From positions 1 to 11,337 of the forward strand of contig JAJRSV010000285.1 in the NCBI GenBank assembly GCA_024278655.1: DNA of 11,337 nt, given 5' to 3'. Shown piece after piece: positions 1 through 7,619 of this stretch. Every line of letters starts with the position of its first letter. Position 1 is the stretch's first letter. The notes beneath the pieces are model-generated. The model did not search any database. It saw nothing but the letters and a program-made list of their open reading frames with translations, and had not been told where the DNA came from. The position numbers were made by a program, and so were the translations under genes. This stretch comes from Bacteroidota bacterium (lineage in GTDB: Bacteria > Bacteroidota > Ignavibacteria > Ignavibacteriales > Ignavibacteriaceae).

Positions 1-578
1 AATTCGGAAGGTTTGATGTTTCCACATTAAAAGAACCTTACCGCATCGAAGGGAAAAAGACTATGGGTTATGAATTGGCAGAACAGTTTAACTGGAAATT
101 GCCCGATGTTATAATTTATCCTACGGGCGGCGGCACCGGATTGATTGGAATGTGGAAAGCGTTCGATGAAATGGAAAAGTTAGGTTGGATTAATTCGAAA
201 AGACCGAGGATGGTTACGGTTCAATCCGATGGATGTGCACCGATAGTAAAAGCATTTAACGAAGGTAAAGAGTTTGCCGATATATGGCAGGATGCACACA
301 CCGTTGCAGACGGCTTGAGAGTTCCTGCAGCAATCGGCGATTTTTTAATGCTGAGAGTTTTAAGAGAAAGCAACGGCAATGCAGTATCGGTAAGCGATGA
401 AGAATTAATGGATGCCGCTAACACAATCGGAAGAACGCAGGGAATTTTTGCTTCGCCCGAAGGCGGTGCAACACTTGCGGCTTTTAACAAATTAAGAAAT
501 GGTAATTGGATAAAGGATGATGAAACCGTAGTGCTGTTTAATACGGGAAGCGGACATAAATACATGCATCTTTTTTGA
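1..578 (+). CDS. thrC: Threonine synthase, C-terminal part (5' end outside window)
   Basis: PLP-dependent fold-type II enzyme that converts O-phosphohomoserine to threonine and phosphate in the cytoplasm. The frame is open to the left edge: it reads from base 3 (FGRFDVSTLKEPYRIEGKK) into the ATG at 63, so that ATG is internal and not the true start. About 191 residues are visible. The PLP-phosphate-binding loop PTGGGTGLIGMWKAF is encoded around 120-164, with GGGTG at 126-140. The C-terminus carries the family-typical SPEGGATLAA and LFNTGSGHKY segments. The Schiff-base lysine lies in the missing N-terminal part. The DVSTLKEPYRIEGKKTMGYE segment fits the archaeal/plant-like class of threonine synthase rather than the E. 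coli class. Related fold-type II enzymes such as cysteate synthase cannot be fully excluded from a fragment. No strong terminator is visible in the 196 bp downstream. Confidence 0.88.
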   Translation, partial: FGRFDVSTLKEPYRIEGKKTMGYELAEQFNWKLPDVIIYPTGGGTGLIGMWKAFDEMEKLGWINSKRPRMVTVQSDGCAPIVKAFNEGKEFADIWQDAHTVADGLRVPAAIGDFLMLRVLRESNGNAVSVSDEELMDAANTIGRTQGIFASPEGGATLAAFNKLRNGNWIKDDETVVLFNTGSGHKYMHLF

Positions 579-774
579 CTTAGTGTTTTTCCCGCCAAAC
601 CGGAAGCGGCTTCATCCTTATTATTCCTAATTCTAAAACTATATTGTTCCGTCCATCACTCTTTTTATAAGTTTATTTTTATTTCATTTGTTTTCTGTTT
701 TTATATCGATATTTTATAGTCATAAAAACAACTTCCTGTTCTTTATAGATTTAATCAATTAATCACCCGGCTTT

Positions 775-3700
775 ATGTTTACTCATCCACAAAAATGTGT
801 GCTCTCTTTTTTTCCTGCCAGCAAAATAGGTTTAGCATTAATTGTTGTCTTATTCGCTTCCTCCGTTATCCTTTCGCAGGTGAATAACATAAGGTTCGAA
901 CATATATCTTTGGAAGATGGTCTGTCGCAAAGCACTATAAAAACTATTTTCAAAGACAGTAAAGGGTTTATGTGGTTCGGAACCGAATCGGGTTTAAACA
1001 AGTACGACGGTTACGAGTTTGTTATCTATAAAAACAATCCGTTCGATTCTACTTCTATTTCGAACAACAATATACAATCGGCTTTTGAAGATTCGGAAGG
1101 ATTTATATGGATTGGAACAGCCGGCGGCGGATTAAATAAATTCGACAGACAAACCGAAACGTTCACTCACTACCGGCACGATCCGCAAAACCCTAACAGC
1201 ATCGGCAACGACTTCGTCGGTTTCGCATTCGAAGATAAAGCAGGCAATATATGGGTATTTACTAACGATGGCGGAACGGATCTTTTAAACAGAGAAACCG
1301 GAAAGTTCGAACGTTTTAGAAACGACCCCGGCGATCCGAACACTATTTCGGGTAATAATATTATGCGTGTGTCGGAAGATAATAGCGGGAATGTTTGGTT
1401 CGGAACTACCAACGGATTAAGCAAATATAATGGAGAGAAAAGAAATTTTGAAAACTACCTTGTTGGTACGATAATCTCATCGGTTTATGAATCGGAGGAC
1501 CAGCCCGGAATATTATGGCTGACCACCGGAGGCATTCAGACGCTTACCGGAGGGAAGGGATTGATAAAGTTCGATACCGGTGACAACTCTTATACATATT
1601 TTAAACACAACCCATCCAATACGAATTCCATCAGCAGTGATATAGCAAGCTATATTCAGAAATCGGAAAAGGGTGATTATTGGATTGCAACCGGTTACGG
1701 ACTGAACAAATTCGATCCCTCTACTAATAAATTTACTACTTATCTTCCGGAGCCGGATAAAGGATTCGGCAAATTTAATACGATACTTGGCTTCGGAATT
1801 AATAAGTTCGGAAAAATTCTTCTTATTACGGCGGAACTGAACGGCGGATATTTCTTCGATCCCAAAACAGAAACTTTTAACCACTTTGAGTACAAACCTT
1901 CCGACCCGAACAGCTTGAGTACAAATACTATTATAAGTGCTTACGAAGATACTACCGGTGTATTCTGGTTAGGCACGACTACCGGTGGTTTAAACAAGGT
2001 TGACCATTACGCAAAAAAATTCAACTCCTATGTTTTCAATCCTGACGCTCCTAATAGTATTAATGCCAAAATTGTAAGAGCTCTTCACCTCGATAGAAAC
2101 GGCGAACTGTGGATCGGGTTTGCACGCGGCGGACTCGACAGATTTAATCGTGAAAGAAATAAAATAACTCATTACACACACAATCCGGTAAACCCGAACA
2201 CAATTGCATCGGATAATGTTTGGGCGGTTTACGAGGATAGTAGAGGTGTCCTATGGGTTGGAACTTACGGTGGCGGGCTGGATAAGATCGACAGGGAAAC
2301 CGGAAAATTTATTCACTATAAATTCAAACAAGATGATATAACAAGTTTAAGCGATAATTTTATTCGTGATATTTACGAAGACAGCAATGGAAGACTGTGG
2401 ATTGCTACGGACTTCGGCGGATTGAATTTATATGACAGAGAAAATGATGCTTTCTATAGAATAAAGTACGAAACCGGAAACCGGAAAAACGCTTACGCAA
2501 ATTCCCTTAGAGCCGTATGCGAAGATAAATACGGGAATTTGTGGTTGGGAAGTTTTGGCAGCGGTTTAAGTAAACTCACACTTAATCCCGAAGAACGGTT
2601 AAATAGTCGCAACGAAGTTTTTAATCCGGACGGAAACATAATTATAAATTATCAACACGATCCGAATAATTTAAACAGCTTGAGTAACAACTCGATACAG
2701 TCGATATATATTGATGATGAAGGAATTATCTGGCTGGGAACATTCGGCGGCGGTTTGAACCGCTTCGACCCGGAAGCCGAAACGTTTACACATTTCACCG
2801 ATGAAAACAGCGACCTTCCGAACAATGTTATCTACTCCGTTCTGGGAGATGAAGAAGGAAACATCTGGATGAGCAGCAACAGGGGAATTACAAAATACAA
2901 TCCCGCAAAAAATATTTTTACAAATTACGATATGGACGACGGCTTGCAAAGCAGGGAGTTTAACGGACAGGCGGAATTTTACAGCTCTACCGGCGAAATG
3001 TTTTTCGGAGGGATTAACGGGTTCAATTCTTTCTTTCCCGATAGTTTAATGAACAACCCTTATCCGCCGAGGGTATCGATTACCGGCTTCAAACTTTTTA
3101 ATAAGAGTGTGCCCATCGGAAAAGATTCGCCGCTCGATAAACACATTTCGGAAACAGATAAAATTACACTTGTATACTGGCAAAACGATATTGCGTTCGA
3201 GTTTGTAGCGCTTCATTACAACAAACCGAAAGAAAACAAGTATGCATTCATGCTCGAAAATTACGACCCGGGTTGGATAAAAACCAAAAACCAGCGTTGG
3301 GCAAATTACACGAACCTGGACCCGGGCACATACATTTTTAAGGTAATCGCTTCGAACAACGACGGTGTTTGGAATTACGAAGGAGCAAGAATAAAACTAA
3401 TAATTACTCCGCCGTGGTGGCAAACCACCTGGGCATACGGATTATATTTTCTTTTCGGCATAGGGATATTTTATTCGTTCTATAAAGCTCAACACAAACG
3501 GGTTGTAAGAAGTGAAAGAAGCCGGGCGCAGATCCGGGAAGCTGAACTACGTGCACAAACCGCCGAAGCACAGGCAAGAGCTATTCAGGCAGAGAACGAA
3601 AGAAAAACTCTCGAGCTCGAAGAAGCGCGCAAACTTCAGCTATCGATGCTGCCGAAGGAATTACCGGATGTTTCGAATCTCGATATAGCCGTTCATATGC

Positions 3701-4329
3701 AAACCGCTACGGAAGTAGGCGGCGACTATTATGATTTTTACAAAGACGGAAACGATTCGCTTACAATTGTTGTAGGTGATGCTACCGGGCATGGACTTAA
3801 AGCCGGAACAATGGTCTCGGTAATTAAAGGATTGTTTATTTCGAGCGCGGCAAACACCGATACAAAATCTTTTTTCGAAAAATGCACACAAACAATCAAA
3901 CAATTGCACCTTGGTAATTTATATATGGCATTGTCTTTTGTGAAAATAGAGAACAACGAACTCTCGGCTTCCTGTGCAGGTATGCCGCCGATATATATTT
4001 ACCGGAACGCAACCAAAACCGTAGATCAAATTTTACTTAAAGGAATGCCGCTCGGCGCCTTTGATAATTTTGAATATAAGAACGCAACAGTAAAGCTTAA
4101 CGAAGGCGATACAATTCTTATGTTCAGCGACGGACTGGCAGAACTGTTTAACGAAAAGAAAGAGATGTACGATTATCCTCGTATCAAATCCACTTTCGTA
4201 AAAATAGGACACAGAAGTCCAAGCTCAATTATTGAGGGACTGCTTGAGGAAGTTGATAAATGGCGCAACGGCAACTCGCCGAACGATGATATAACTTTTG
4301 TTGTGCTCAAAGTAAAAAACAGAAATTGA
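775..4329 (+). CDS. Membrane sensor: reg_prop beta-propeller, Y_Y_Y domain and SpoIIE/PP2C phosphatase
   Basis: Probable one-protein transmembrane signalling device of 1184 residues. Residues 1-35 are a signal peptide with a rather long N-region. Residues about 40-760 hold around 14 two-component-regulator-propeller repeats (for example GFMWFGTESGLNKYD, GVLWVGTYGGGLDKID), separated by HDPxNPNS(I/L)S linkers; one near residue 345 is degenerate. This number fits two seven-bladed propellers. A Y_Y_Y domain (about 772-880) ends in ITPPWWQTTWAYG, followed by one membrane helix (about 884-905) and an Ala/Glu/Arg-rich coiled coil (907-960). The SpoIIE-type PP2C domain starts at ARKLQLSMLPKELP. Its metal-ligand motifs look intact: GGDYYD (D984), GDATGHG (D1002), SDGL (D1119) and NDD (D1171/D1172). 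The propellers should be periplasmic and the phosphatase cytoplasmic. Bacteroides hybrid sensors put a histidine kinase here, and none is present. The ligand and substrate are unknown; SpoIIE-family phosphatases usually act on phosphorylated anti-sigma-antagonist (STAS) proteins, and none is encoded nearby. The ATG at 775 lacks a clear Shine-Dalgarno, but it yields the signal peptide. Confidence 0.9.
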   Translation: MFTHPQKCVLSFFPASKIGLALIVVLFASSVILSQVNNIRFEHISLEDGLSQSTIKTIFKDSKGFMWFGTESGLNKYDGYEFVIYKNNPFDSTSISNNNIQSAFEDSEGFIWIGTAGGGLNKFDRQTETFTHYRHDPQNPNSIGNDFVGFAFEDKAGNIWVFTNDGGTDLLNRETGKFERFRNDPGDPNTISGNNIMRVSEDNSGNVWFGTTNGLSKYNGEKRNFENYLVGTIISSVYESEDQPGILWLTTGGIQTLTGGKGLIKFDTGDNSYTYFKHNPSNTNSISSDIASYIQKSEKGDYWIATGYGLNKFDPSTNKFTTYLPEPDKGFGKFNTILGFGINKFGKILLITAELNGGYFFDPKTETFNHFEYKPSDPNSLSTNTIISAYEDTTGVFWLGTTTGGLNKVDHYAKKFNSYVFNPDAPNSINAKIVRALHLDRNGELWIGFARGGLDRFNRERNKITHYTHNPVNPNTIASDNVWAVYEDSRGVLWVGTYGGGLDKIDRETGKFIHYKFKQDDITSLSDNFIRDIYEDSNGRLWIATDFGGLNLYDRENDAFYRIKYETGNRKNAYANSLRAVCEDKYGNLWLGSFGSGLSKLTLNPEERLNSRNEVFNPDGNIIINYQHDPNNLNSLSNNSIQSIYIDDEGIIWLGTFGGGLNRFDPEAETFTHFTDENSDLPNNVIYSVLGDEEGNIWMSSNRGITKYNPAKNIFTNYDMDDGLQSREFNGQAEFYSSTGEMFFGGINGFNSFFPDSLMNNPYPPRVSITGFKLFNKSVPIGKDSPLDKHISETDKITLVYWQNDIAFEFVALHYNKPKENKYAFMLENYDPGWIKTKNQRWANYTNLDPGTYIFKVIASNNDGVWNYEGARIKLIITPPWWQTTWAYGLYFLFGIGIFYSFYKAQHKRVVRSERSRAQIREAELRAQTAEAQARAIQAENERKTLELEEARKLQLSMLPKELPDVSNLDIAVHMQTATEVGGDYYDFYKDGNDSLTIVVGDATGHGLKAGTMVSVIKGLFISSAANTDTKSFFEKCTQTIKQLHLGNLYMALSFVKIENNELSASCAGMPPIYIYRNATKTVDQILLKGMPLGAFDNFEYKNATVKLNEGDTILMFSDGLAELFNEKKEMYDYPRIKSTFVKIGHRSPSSIIEGLLEEVDKWRNGNSPNDDITFVVLKVKNRN

Positions 4330-4435
4330 AATTATTCACGCCCGGTTACCTCTGCCCGCCGCAATTGTACGTTTCAAATTACAAGAGTAATAAATAAATT
4401 TCCGTATATCTTATAACATTTTTATTTGAATTGCC

Positions 4436-4987
4436 ATGAGAAATTTGTTTTACTTTCTAACCATACTTTTGCTGCTCTTCTCCGCTAACTGCACAAACAA
4501 AAAAACAAGTAACAATAAAGGAGAAACAATAATGAATATTAGCAGCACAGCATTCGAAGAAGGAGGAATGATTCCTTCTAAATATACTTGCGATGATATA
4601 AACATCTCCCCTCCCCTGAGATGGGAAGGCGTACCGGAAGAAACCAAAAGTCTTGCACTGATTAACGACGACCCCGATGCACCGATGGGAACGTGGGTTC
4701 ATTGGGTTGTTTATTCGATCAATCCATCAATCACCAGTTTTGAAGAAAACGTTCCTACCGACGGAACACTTCCGAACGGAATAAAGCAGGGCAGAAACGA
4801 TTTCGGAAATCTCGGCTACGGCGGTCCGTGTCCTCCGGGTGGCACACACAGATATTTCTTTAAGCTTTATGCGTTGGATATTGCTCTCGATGCGCCGGAA
4901 GGATTAACCAAAGCCGAACTGCTGAGAAAAATGGAAGGACATATTTTAGCCGAAGCACAATTAATGGGTAAGTACTCGAGAAAGTAA
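4436..4987 (+). CDS. YbhB/YbcL-type PEBP (Raf-kinase-inhibitor-like) protein, possible lipoprotein
   Basis: Member of the phosphatidylethanolamine-binding protein superfamily, bacterial YbhB/YbcL branch, whose physiological role is poorly defined. The signature motifs are DDPDAPMGTWVHWVVYSI (residues 78-95) and GYGGPCPPGGTHRYFFKLYALD (127-148, key residues G130, P131, H138, R139), which form the small anion-binding pocket. From the ATG at 4436 the 183-residue product begins with a hydrophobic leader ending in LLFSANC at Cys19. This resembles a lipoprotein signal, although Asn at -1 is not canonical. A second in-frame ATG at 4532 (Met33) has a strong AAGGAG 8 nt upstream and would give a leaderless, cytoplasmic protein of 151 residues, close to the usual YbhB size. 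The first ATG has no visible Shine-Dalgarno. I chose the longer form because the leader is convincing as a signal peptide. The gene follows the sensor gene by 106 bp on the same strand; a functional link is not shown. Confidence 0.88.
   Translation: MRNLFYFLTILLLLFSANCTNKKTSNNKGETIMNISSTAFEEGGMIPSKYTCDDINISPPLRWEGVPEETKSLALINDDPDAPMGTWVHWVVYSINPSITSFEENVPTDGTLPNGIKQGRNDFGNLGYGGPCPPGGTHRYFFKLYALDIALDAPEGLTKAELLRKMEGHILAEAQLMGKYSRK
4518..4523 (+). promoter_or_regulatory. Strong internal Shine-Dalgarno for a second in-frame start of the PEBP gene
   Basis: AAGGAG lies 8 nt upstream of the in-frame ATG at 4532-4534, inside the reading frame that starts at 4436. It is one of the best ribosome-binding sites in the window, whereas the upstream ATG has none. 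It may drive a leaderless cytoplasmic isoform, or it may be the only real start. Because the site encodes Lys-Gly-Glu in a plain linker, its presence by chance is also possible. Confidence 0.55.
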
Positions 4988-5021
4988 GAAGTAAAGTTTG
5001 TGACAGAAATAATTTAATTTT

Positions 5022-5034
5022 TTTTGTAACAAAA
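5022..5034. repeat. 13-bp palindrome upstream of the beta-barrel gene
   Basis: TTTTGT-A-ACAAAA has perfect 6-bp arms around a central A. It lies 74 bp before the beta-barrel gene start and 35 bp after the PEBP stop, in the 120-bp gap between them. It could be a regulator site for the downstream gene. The region is very AT-rich, so a chance palindrome is plausible. Confidence 0.25.
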
Positions 5035-5107
5035 TTGTATTGTGTTTCGTTTTAAAATTGGGTTTTAAAAATTCTCTGACATTCACAATCATAGAAAGGG
5101 GCGGTCT

Positions 5108-5728
5108 ATGAAACGCTTCGTTTTAATATTCGTTGTTCTGTTTACACTCCCATTGCTTTCGCAGCAAAAAGATAAACCCTTCAAAACAACTTCACTCAAT
5201 TTCGAAATTAACTCGTTAAGTCTGCAATCGTTTCTTGGCGGAATAGGCGGAAGGACCTGGCTTAACGATTCATTCGTATTATTGGCAAGCGTAGGTGTCG
5301 GCTATAACAGTAATACAACCGAGGAAACAGAAAACCGTACCGAAGGAATAGATAAAACTTTATCGACAGGTTTGAACTTTGGAGTTGAACATCATTTACA
5401 ATTAAGCGATAATATTTCACCTTATATTACCGGACGATTAAGCGGGTTCTATTCAAAACAGAACTTTCAACCGTCGGTTGATACAACTTCATTTTACAAC
5501 GAAATAAAAGAATCGGTTACTAAAAAATATACTGTTTTGTTGGGTGTTGGTTTTGGAGTTGAATTCTGGCTTACTAACCGGATTTCATTAGCCGGGCAAT
5601 ATTTATTGAGCTTTTCCTACGGATGGGGAACTACCGGAAGCATCTATCCCGACGACCCCGACCGGGATACTTCTTCTTTTGCATTCGGAACCAATAACTC
5701 GGCAATAATTTTGGCAATCTATTTTTAA
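5108..5728 (+). CDS. Small outer-membrane beta-barrel protein, function unknown
   Basis: A 206-residue exported protein of unassigned function. It has a classical signal peptide, MKRFVLIFVVLFTLPLLSQQ, with cleavage probably near residues 18-20. The mature part is rich in alternating hydrophobic, Gly, Ser and aromatic residues arranged as likely beta-strands, such as SFVLLASVGVGYNSN, ISPYITGRLSGFYSK, YTVLLGVGFGVEFWL and RISLAGQYLLSFSYG. It ends in AIILAIYF; a terminal aromatic residue is the usual BAM-recognition beta-signal. Size and pattern suit an 8- to 10-stranded barrel of the porin/OmpA-like 'outer membrane beta-barrel domain' type. The start ATG has a good ribosome-binding site (AAAGGGG, 6 nt spacing). 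The neighbours do not define its role. It could be an adhesin, a small transport barrel or a structural barrel. Confidence 0.78.
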   Translation: MKRFVLIFVVLFTLPLLSQQKDKPFKTTSLNFEINSLSLQSFLGGIGGRTWLNDSFVLLASVGVGYNSNTTEETENRTEGIDKTLSTGLNFGVEHHLQLSDNISPYITGRLSGFYSKQNFQPSVDTTSFYNEIKESVTKKYTVLLGVGFGVEFWLTNRISLAGQYLLSFSYGWGTTGSIYPDDPDRDTSSFAFGTNNSAIILAIYF

Positions 5729-6046
5729 TATGAATGTTTTCTTCACAGATACAAACTGTTAGTTAAACAGATTTTACTGTTCTTGTTCGACCGGTTCATC
5801 AGGTATTGTTTTATTTGATTTTATTCAACACCAGTTAGTAACTTATAATTAATATCCAGTTATGATTTGGCAGAAAATAACAAACAACAAAATTCAAATA
5901 TTATCCAAATTCAAAATATCAATGTTCAAAAGTAGTTTGGAATTTAGTAATTGAGATTTGAAATTTATTTTTTGAAACTTGTCTTTTCCGGTTTATCCGG
6001 GTTAGAGTTATTTGAAATTTATCTCTTTCCGAGGTGCCAAATGGCA
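5729..6046. other. Non-coding AT-rich intergenic stretch with degenerate TTTGAAATTT-type repeats
   Basis: 318 bp between the convergent ends of the beta-barrel and phytase-like genes, with no convincing ORF or RNA gene. About 5885-6025 is made of recurring words: AAATTCAAA at 5890 and 5907, TTCAAAA near 5925, and an exact 13-nt direct repeat ATTTGAAATTTAT at 5956-5968 and 6010-6022. The left part is rich in TTCAAA and the right part in TTTGAA, giving a loose inverted-repeat character. A weak CCGG-TTTAT-CCGG hairpin lies near 5988-6000. No strong intrinsic terminator with a U-tract is apparent for either gene. Confidence 0.6.
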
Positions 6047-6047
6047 C
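6034..6047 (-). repeat. Inverted repeat overlapping the stop codon of the phytase-like gene
   Basis: GTGCCA-AA-TGGCAC is a perfect 6-bp stem with a 2-nt centre, or a 5-bp stem with a 4-nt loop in RNA. It begins in the TAG stop of the minus-strand gene. No U-run follows on that strand, so I call it an inverted repeat and not a firm terminator. It may stabilise the mRNA 3' end. Confidence 0.4.
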
Positions 6048-7387
6048 TATTTGATTAGTAACATTTTTCTTGTGTGTACAAACGTACCGGCAGTTAATTT
6101 ATACATATAAATTCCGCTTGGCAATCCTACCGCATTAAATTCGACTTCGTACTCGCCTGCCGGTTTCACCTCGTTAACAAGTACTGCAACTTCATTTCCT
6201 AATACATCGTACACCTTTAAACTTGCATACTGCTTTTTGCCTATTGCATACTTAATTTTTGTACCCGGATTAAAAGGGTTTGGATAGTTCTGATAGAGAT
6301 TAAACTCTTCCGGCGTTTCATTTTTATCTTCAACATTGGTAGTGTTTAAGATTGCATCAAAAATTTTATTCCAACCTACTATCGTAACGGCATGGTCATC
6401 ATTCAATGCGGCAAAAACTCCAAAAGGATAATCGGGAAGCGGATATGGGTATGATGCAATTCCGTCGGTGTTCGAAACACCGGTAATGTTCAAAGTGCCC
6501 AAATGCTCCCAGGTTACACGATCGAAAAATTCAAAGTCGGTTTTATCTGTTCTCTGGTCGGAAACAACTATAAATCCCGAGCCGTTATCAACCGGATTAT
6601 TAATCGGACAATTATAAATAAATATTCCCTCCGCATCCGCATCGAAAACACCCTGTCCGAATTGATTTGAACCATTATCGGTGTAAGGTGTTCCATCGGG
6701 ATTATAAACATAAATGCCCGTCCGGTTATTTTCATCGGGAATATATATTCTTTGATAAAAATCATCGGCAGCCATGGTTTCCAATCCTTTTTCGGGTACA
6801 AACTCGCTTATATAATTTCCCGTAACTGCATCGTGAATGTAAACAATAAAATCTGCCGATACATAAATGTTTTTATTGCCGTTAGTAAGATTCAGTATCG
6901 TCATATTCGGTTCCGATTTATAATCGGCACCTGACTTGTTAAAGTTCATCTGAAATGTTAAATCGGGAATTGAAAAAACCGAAACGGTGCTCGAAGGATT
7001 ACCGATTGCAACGTAAAGTAAATCGGTTTCCTGGTCGATAGCTAATCCGTTAACCTGACTGTTGTTAAAAGTTGAATGCGTCAGCGGAGGCAGTTCATTT
7101 CCTTCAAAAGGATATTGCCATACTTCAACAAGCTGATTGCCTTTTGCGCTCACAAACATCAGTGTTTCGGAACTATCGGGTGCTTTCCAAAATTCAATCG
7201 TATCGATATTCTGTCCCGAACCGTTTACTTCAATATCCGGGTCAATCGTTATCCTGCCGAATTGGGGCAGTTCACACGGCGGCATCGATTGAGCTTGCGT
7301 GAAGCTGCCAATCAAAAAAACAAACGACAAAATTTGAACTATTAATGTCAGACTTTTCGCCGGTAGGAATTTGATTTGTGTAGCCAT
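6047..7387 (-). CDS. Secreted beta-propeller phytase-like (3-phytase family) protein with T9SS C-terminal sorting domain
   Basis: An exported protein of 446 residues. A signal peptide (about 1-32, ending GSFTQA) precedes a six-bladed-propeller-like domain (about 40-350) that matches my memory of Bacillus beta-propeller phytase. GLETMAADDFYQRIYIPDEN corresponds to EGMAADDEYGSLYIAEED. DADAEGIFIY corresponds to PDIEGLTIY. VSDQ corresponds to ASSQ. NTDGI..DYPFGVFAALND..GWNKI corresponds to DTDGI..EYPFGLFVAQD..PWERI. BPP enzymes use calcium to release phosphate from phytate. Here the N-terminal DDPAIW motif is altered (DTIEFW), and I cannot find equivalents of the phosphate-binding Arg and of the Lys-Glu in TGKEGEFEQY, so activity is uncertain. 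Residues about 362-446 form a typical T9SS type A sorting domain (LYQNYPNPFNP, LKVYDVLGNEV, LPSGIYMYKL, KMLLIK), implying export through T9SS and surface attachment or release. I chose ATG 7387 over an in-frame TTG at 7393; a GGAG lies 11 nt upstream of the ATG. Confidence 0.72.
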   Translation of the reverse strand: MATQIKFLPAKSLTLIVQILSFVFLIGSFTQAQSMPPCELPQFGRITIDPDIEVNGSGQNIDTIEFWKAPDSSETLMFVSAKGNQLVEVWQYPFEGNELPPLTHSTFNNSQVNGLAIDQETDLLYVAIGNPSSTVSVFSIPDLTFQMNFNKSGADYKSEPNMTILNLTNGNKNIYVSADFIVYIHDAVTGNYISEFVPEKGLETMAADDFYQRIYIPDENNRTGIYVYNPDGTPYTDNGSNQFGQGVFDADAEGIFIYNCPINNPVDNGSGFIVVSDQRTDKTDFEFFDRVTWEHLGTLNITGVSNTDGIASYPYPLPDYPFGVFAALNDDHAVTIVGWNKIFDAILNTTNVEDKNETPEEFNLYQNYPNPFNPGTKIKYAIGKKQYASLKVYDVLGNEVAVLVNEVKPAGEYEVEFNAVGLPSGIYMYKLTAGTFVHTRKMLLIK

Positions 7388-7619
7388 ACTCAATTAAACT
7401 CCGTTTTTAAAATTATTCAACTATTTCTGCTTCTAATAGACAACTATCATTCCACTGCAATATAGAACTGGTAATTGCAAATAGTAATGCTCTAATTTTT
7501 ATCTTTCCGGTAAACTTTCAATTATGATTATTTCTGATTAAAATTCGGGTTCAAACGGCATAATTTTAGAACATGTTATCATCTTTTCACTATTAAAGCT
7601 AATTTTGGAGTAATTTTCG

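Noticed and set aside
221..598. Minus-strand ORF of 125 codons opposite the threonine synthase gene
   Set aside because: It lies almost entirely antisense to a clearly conserved gene, has Ser/Leu-rich shadow-like composition, and shows no recognisable domain.
588..612. Possible terminator hairpin after threonine synthase (CCGC...GCGG)
   Set aside because: The stem is only about 4 bp with a 10-nt loop and no following T-run, which is too weak to annotate.
683..720. Possible promoter before the sensor gene (TATAGT at 715-720)
   Set aside because: No -35 element sits at acceptable spacing; candidates fall at 14 or 21 bp. In such AT-rich sequence a lone -10 match is not informative.
900..3060. 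Repeated segments of about 150 bp that could suggest a tandem DNA repeat array
   Set aside because: The repetition is at protein level (reg_prop blades) with diverged codons, so it is explained by the propeller domain and not by a DNA repeat.
4330..4435. Possible terminator or small RNA between the sensor and PEBP genes
   Set aside because: The GC-rich patch CGCCCGG..GCCCGCCGC does not fold into a clear stem, and no T-run follows it directly.
7072..7345. Two overlapping plus-strand ORFs opposite the phytase-like gene's N-terminal region
   Set aside because: They overlap each other in different frames and lie antisense to the signal peptide and first blades of a convincing secreted protein. 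No ribosome-binding site or motif supports them.
7550..7582. Possible promoter before ugd (TTCAAA ... TATCAT)
   Set aside because: The spacer would be 21 bp, outside the usual 16-18 bp, so I do not annotate it.
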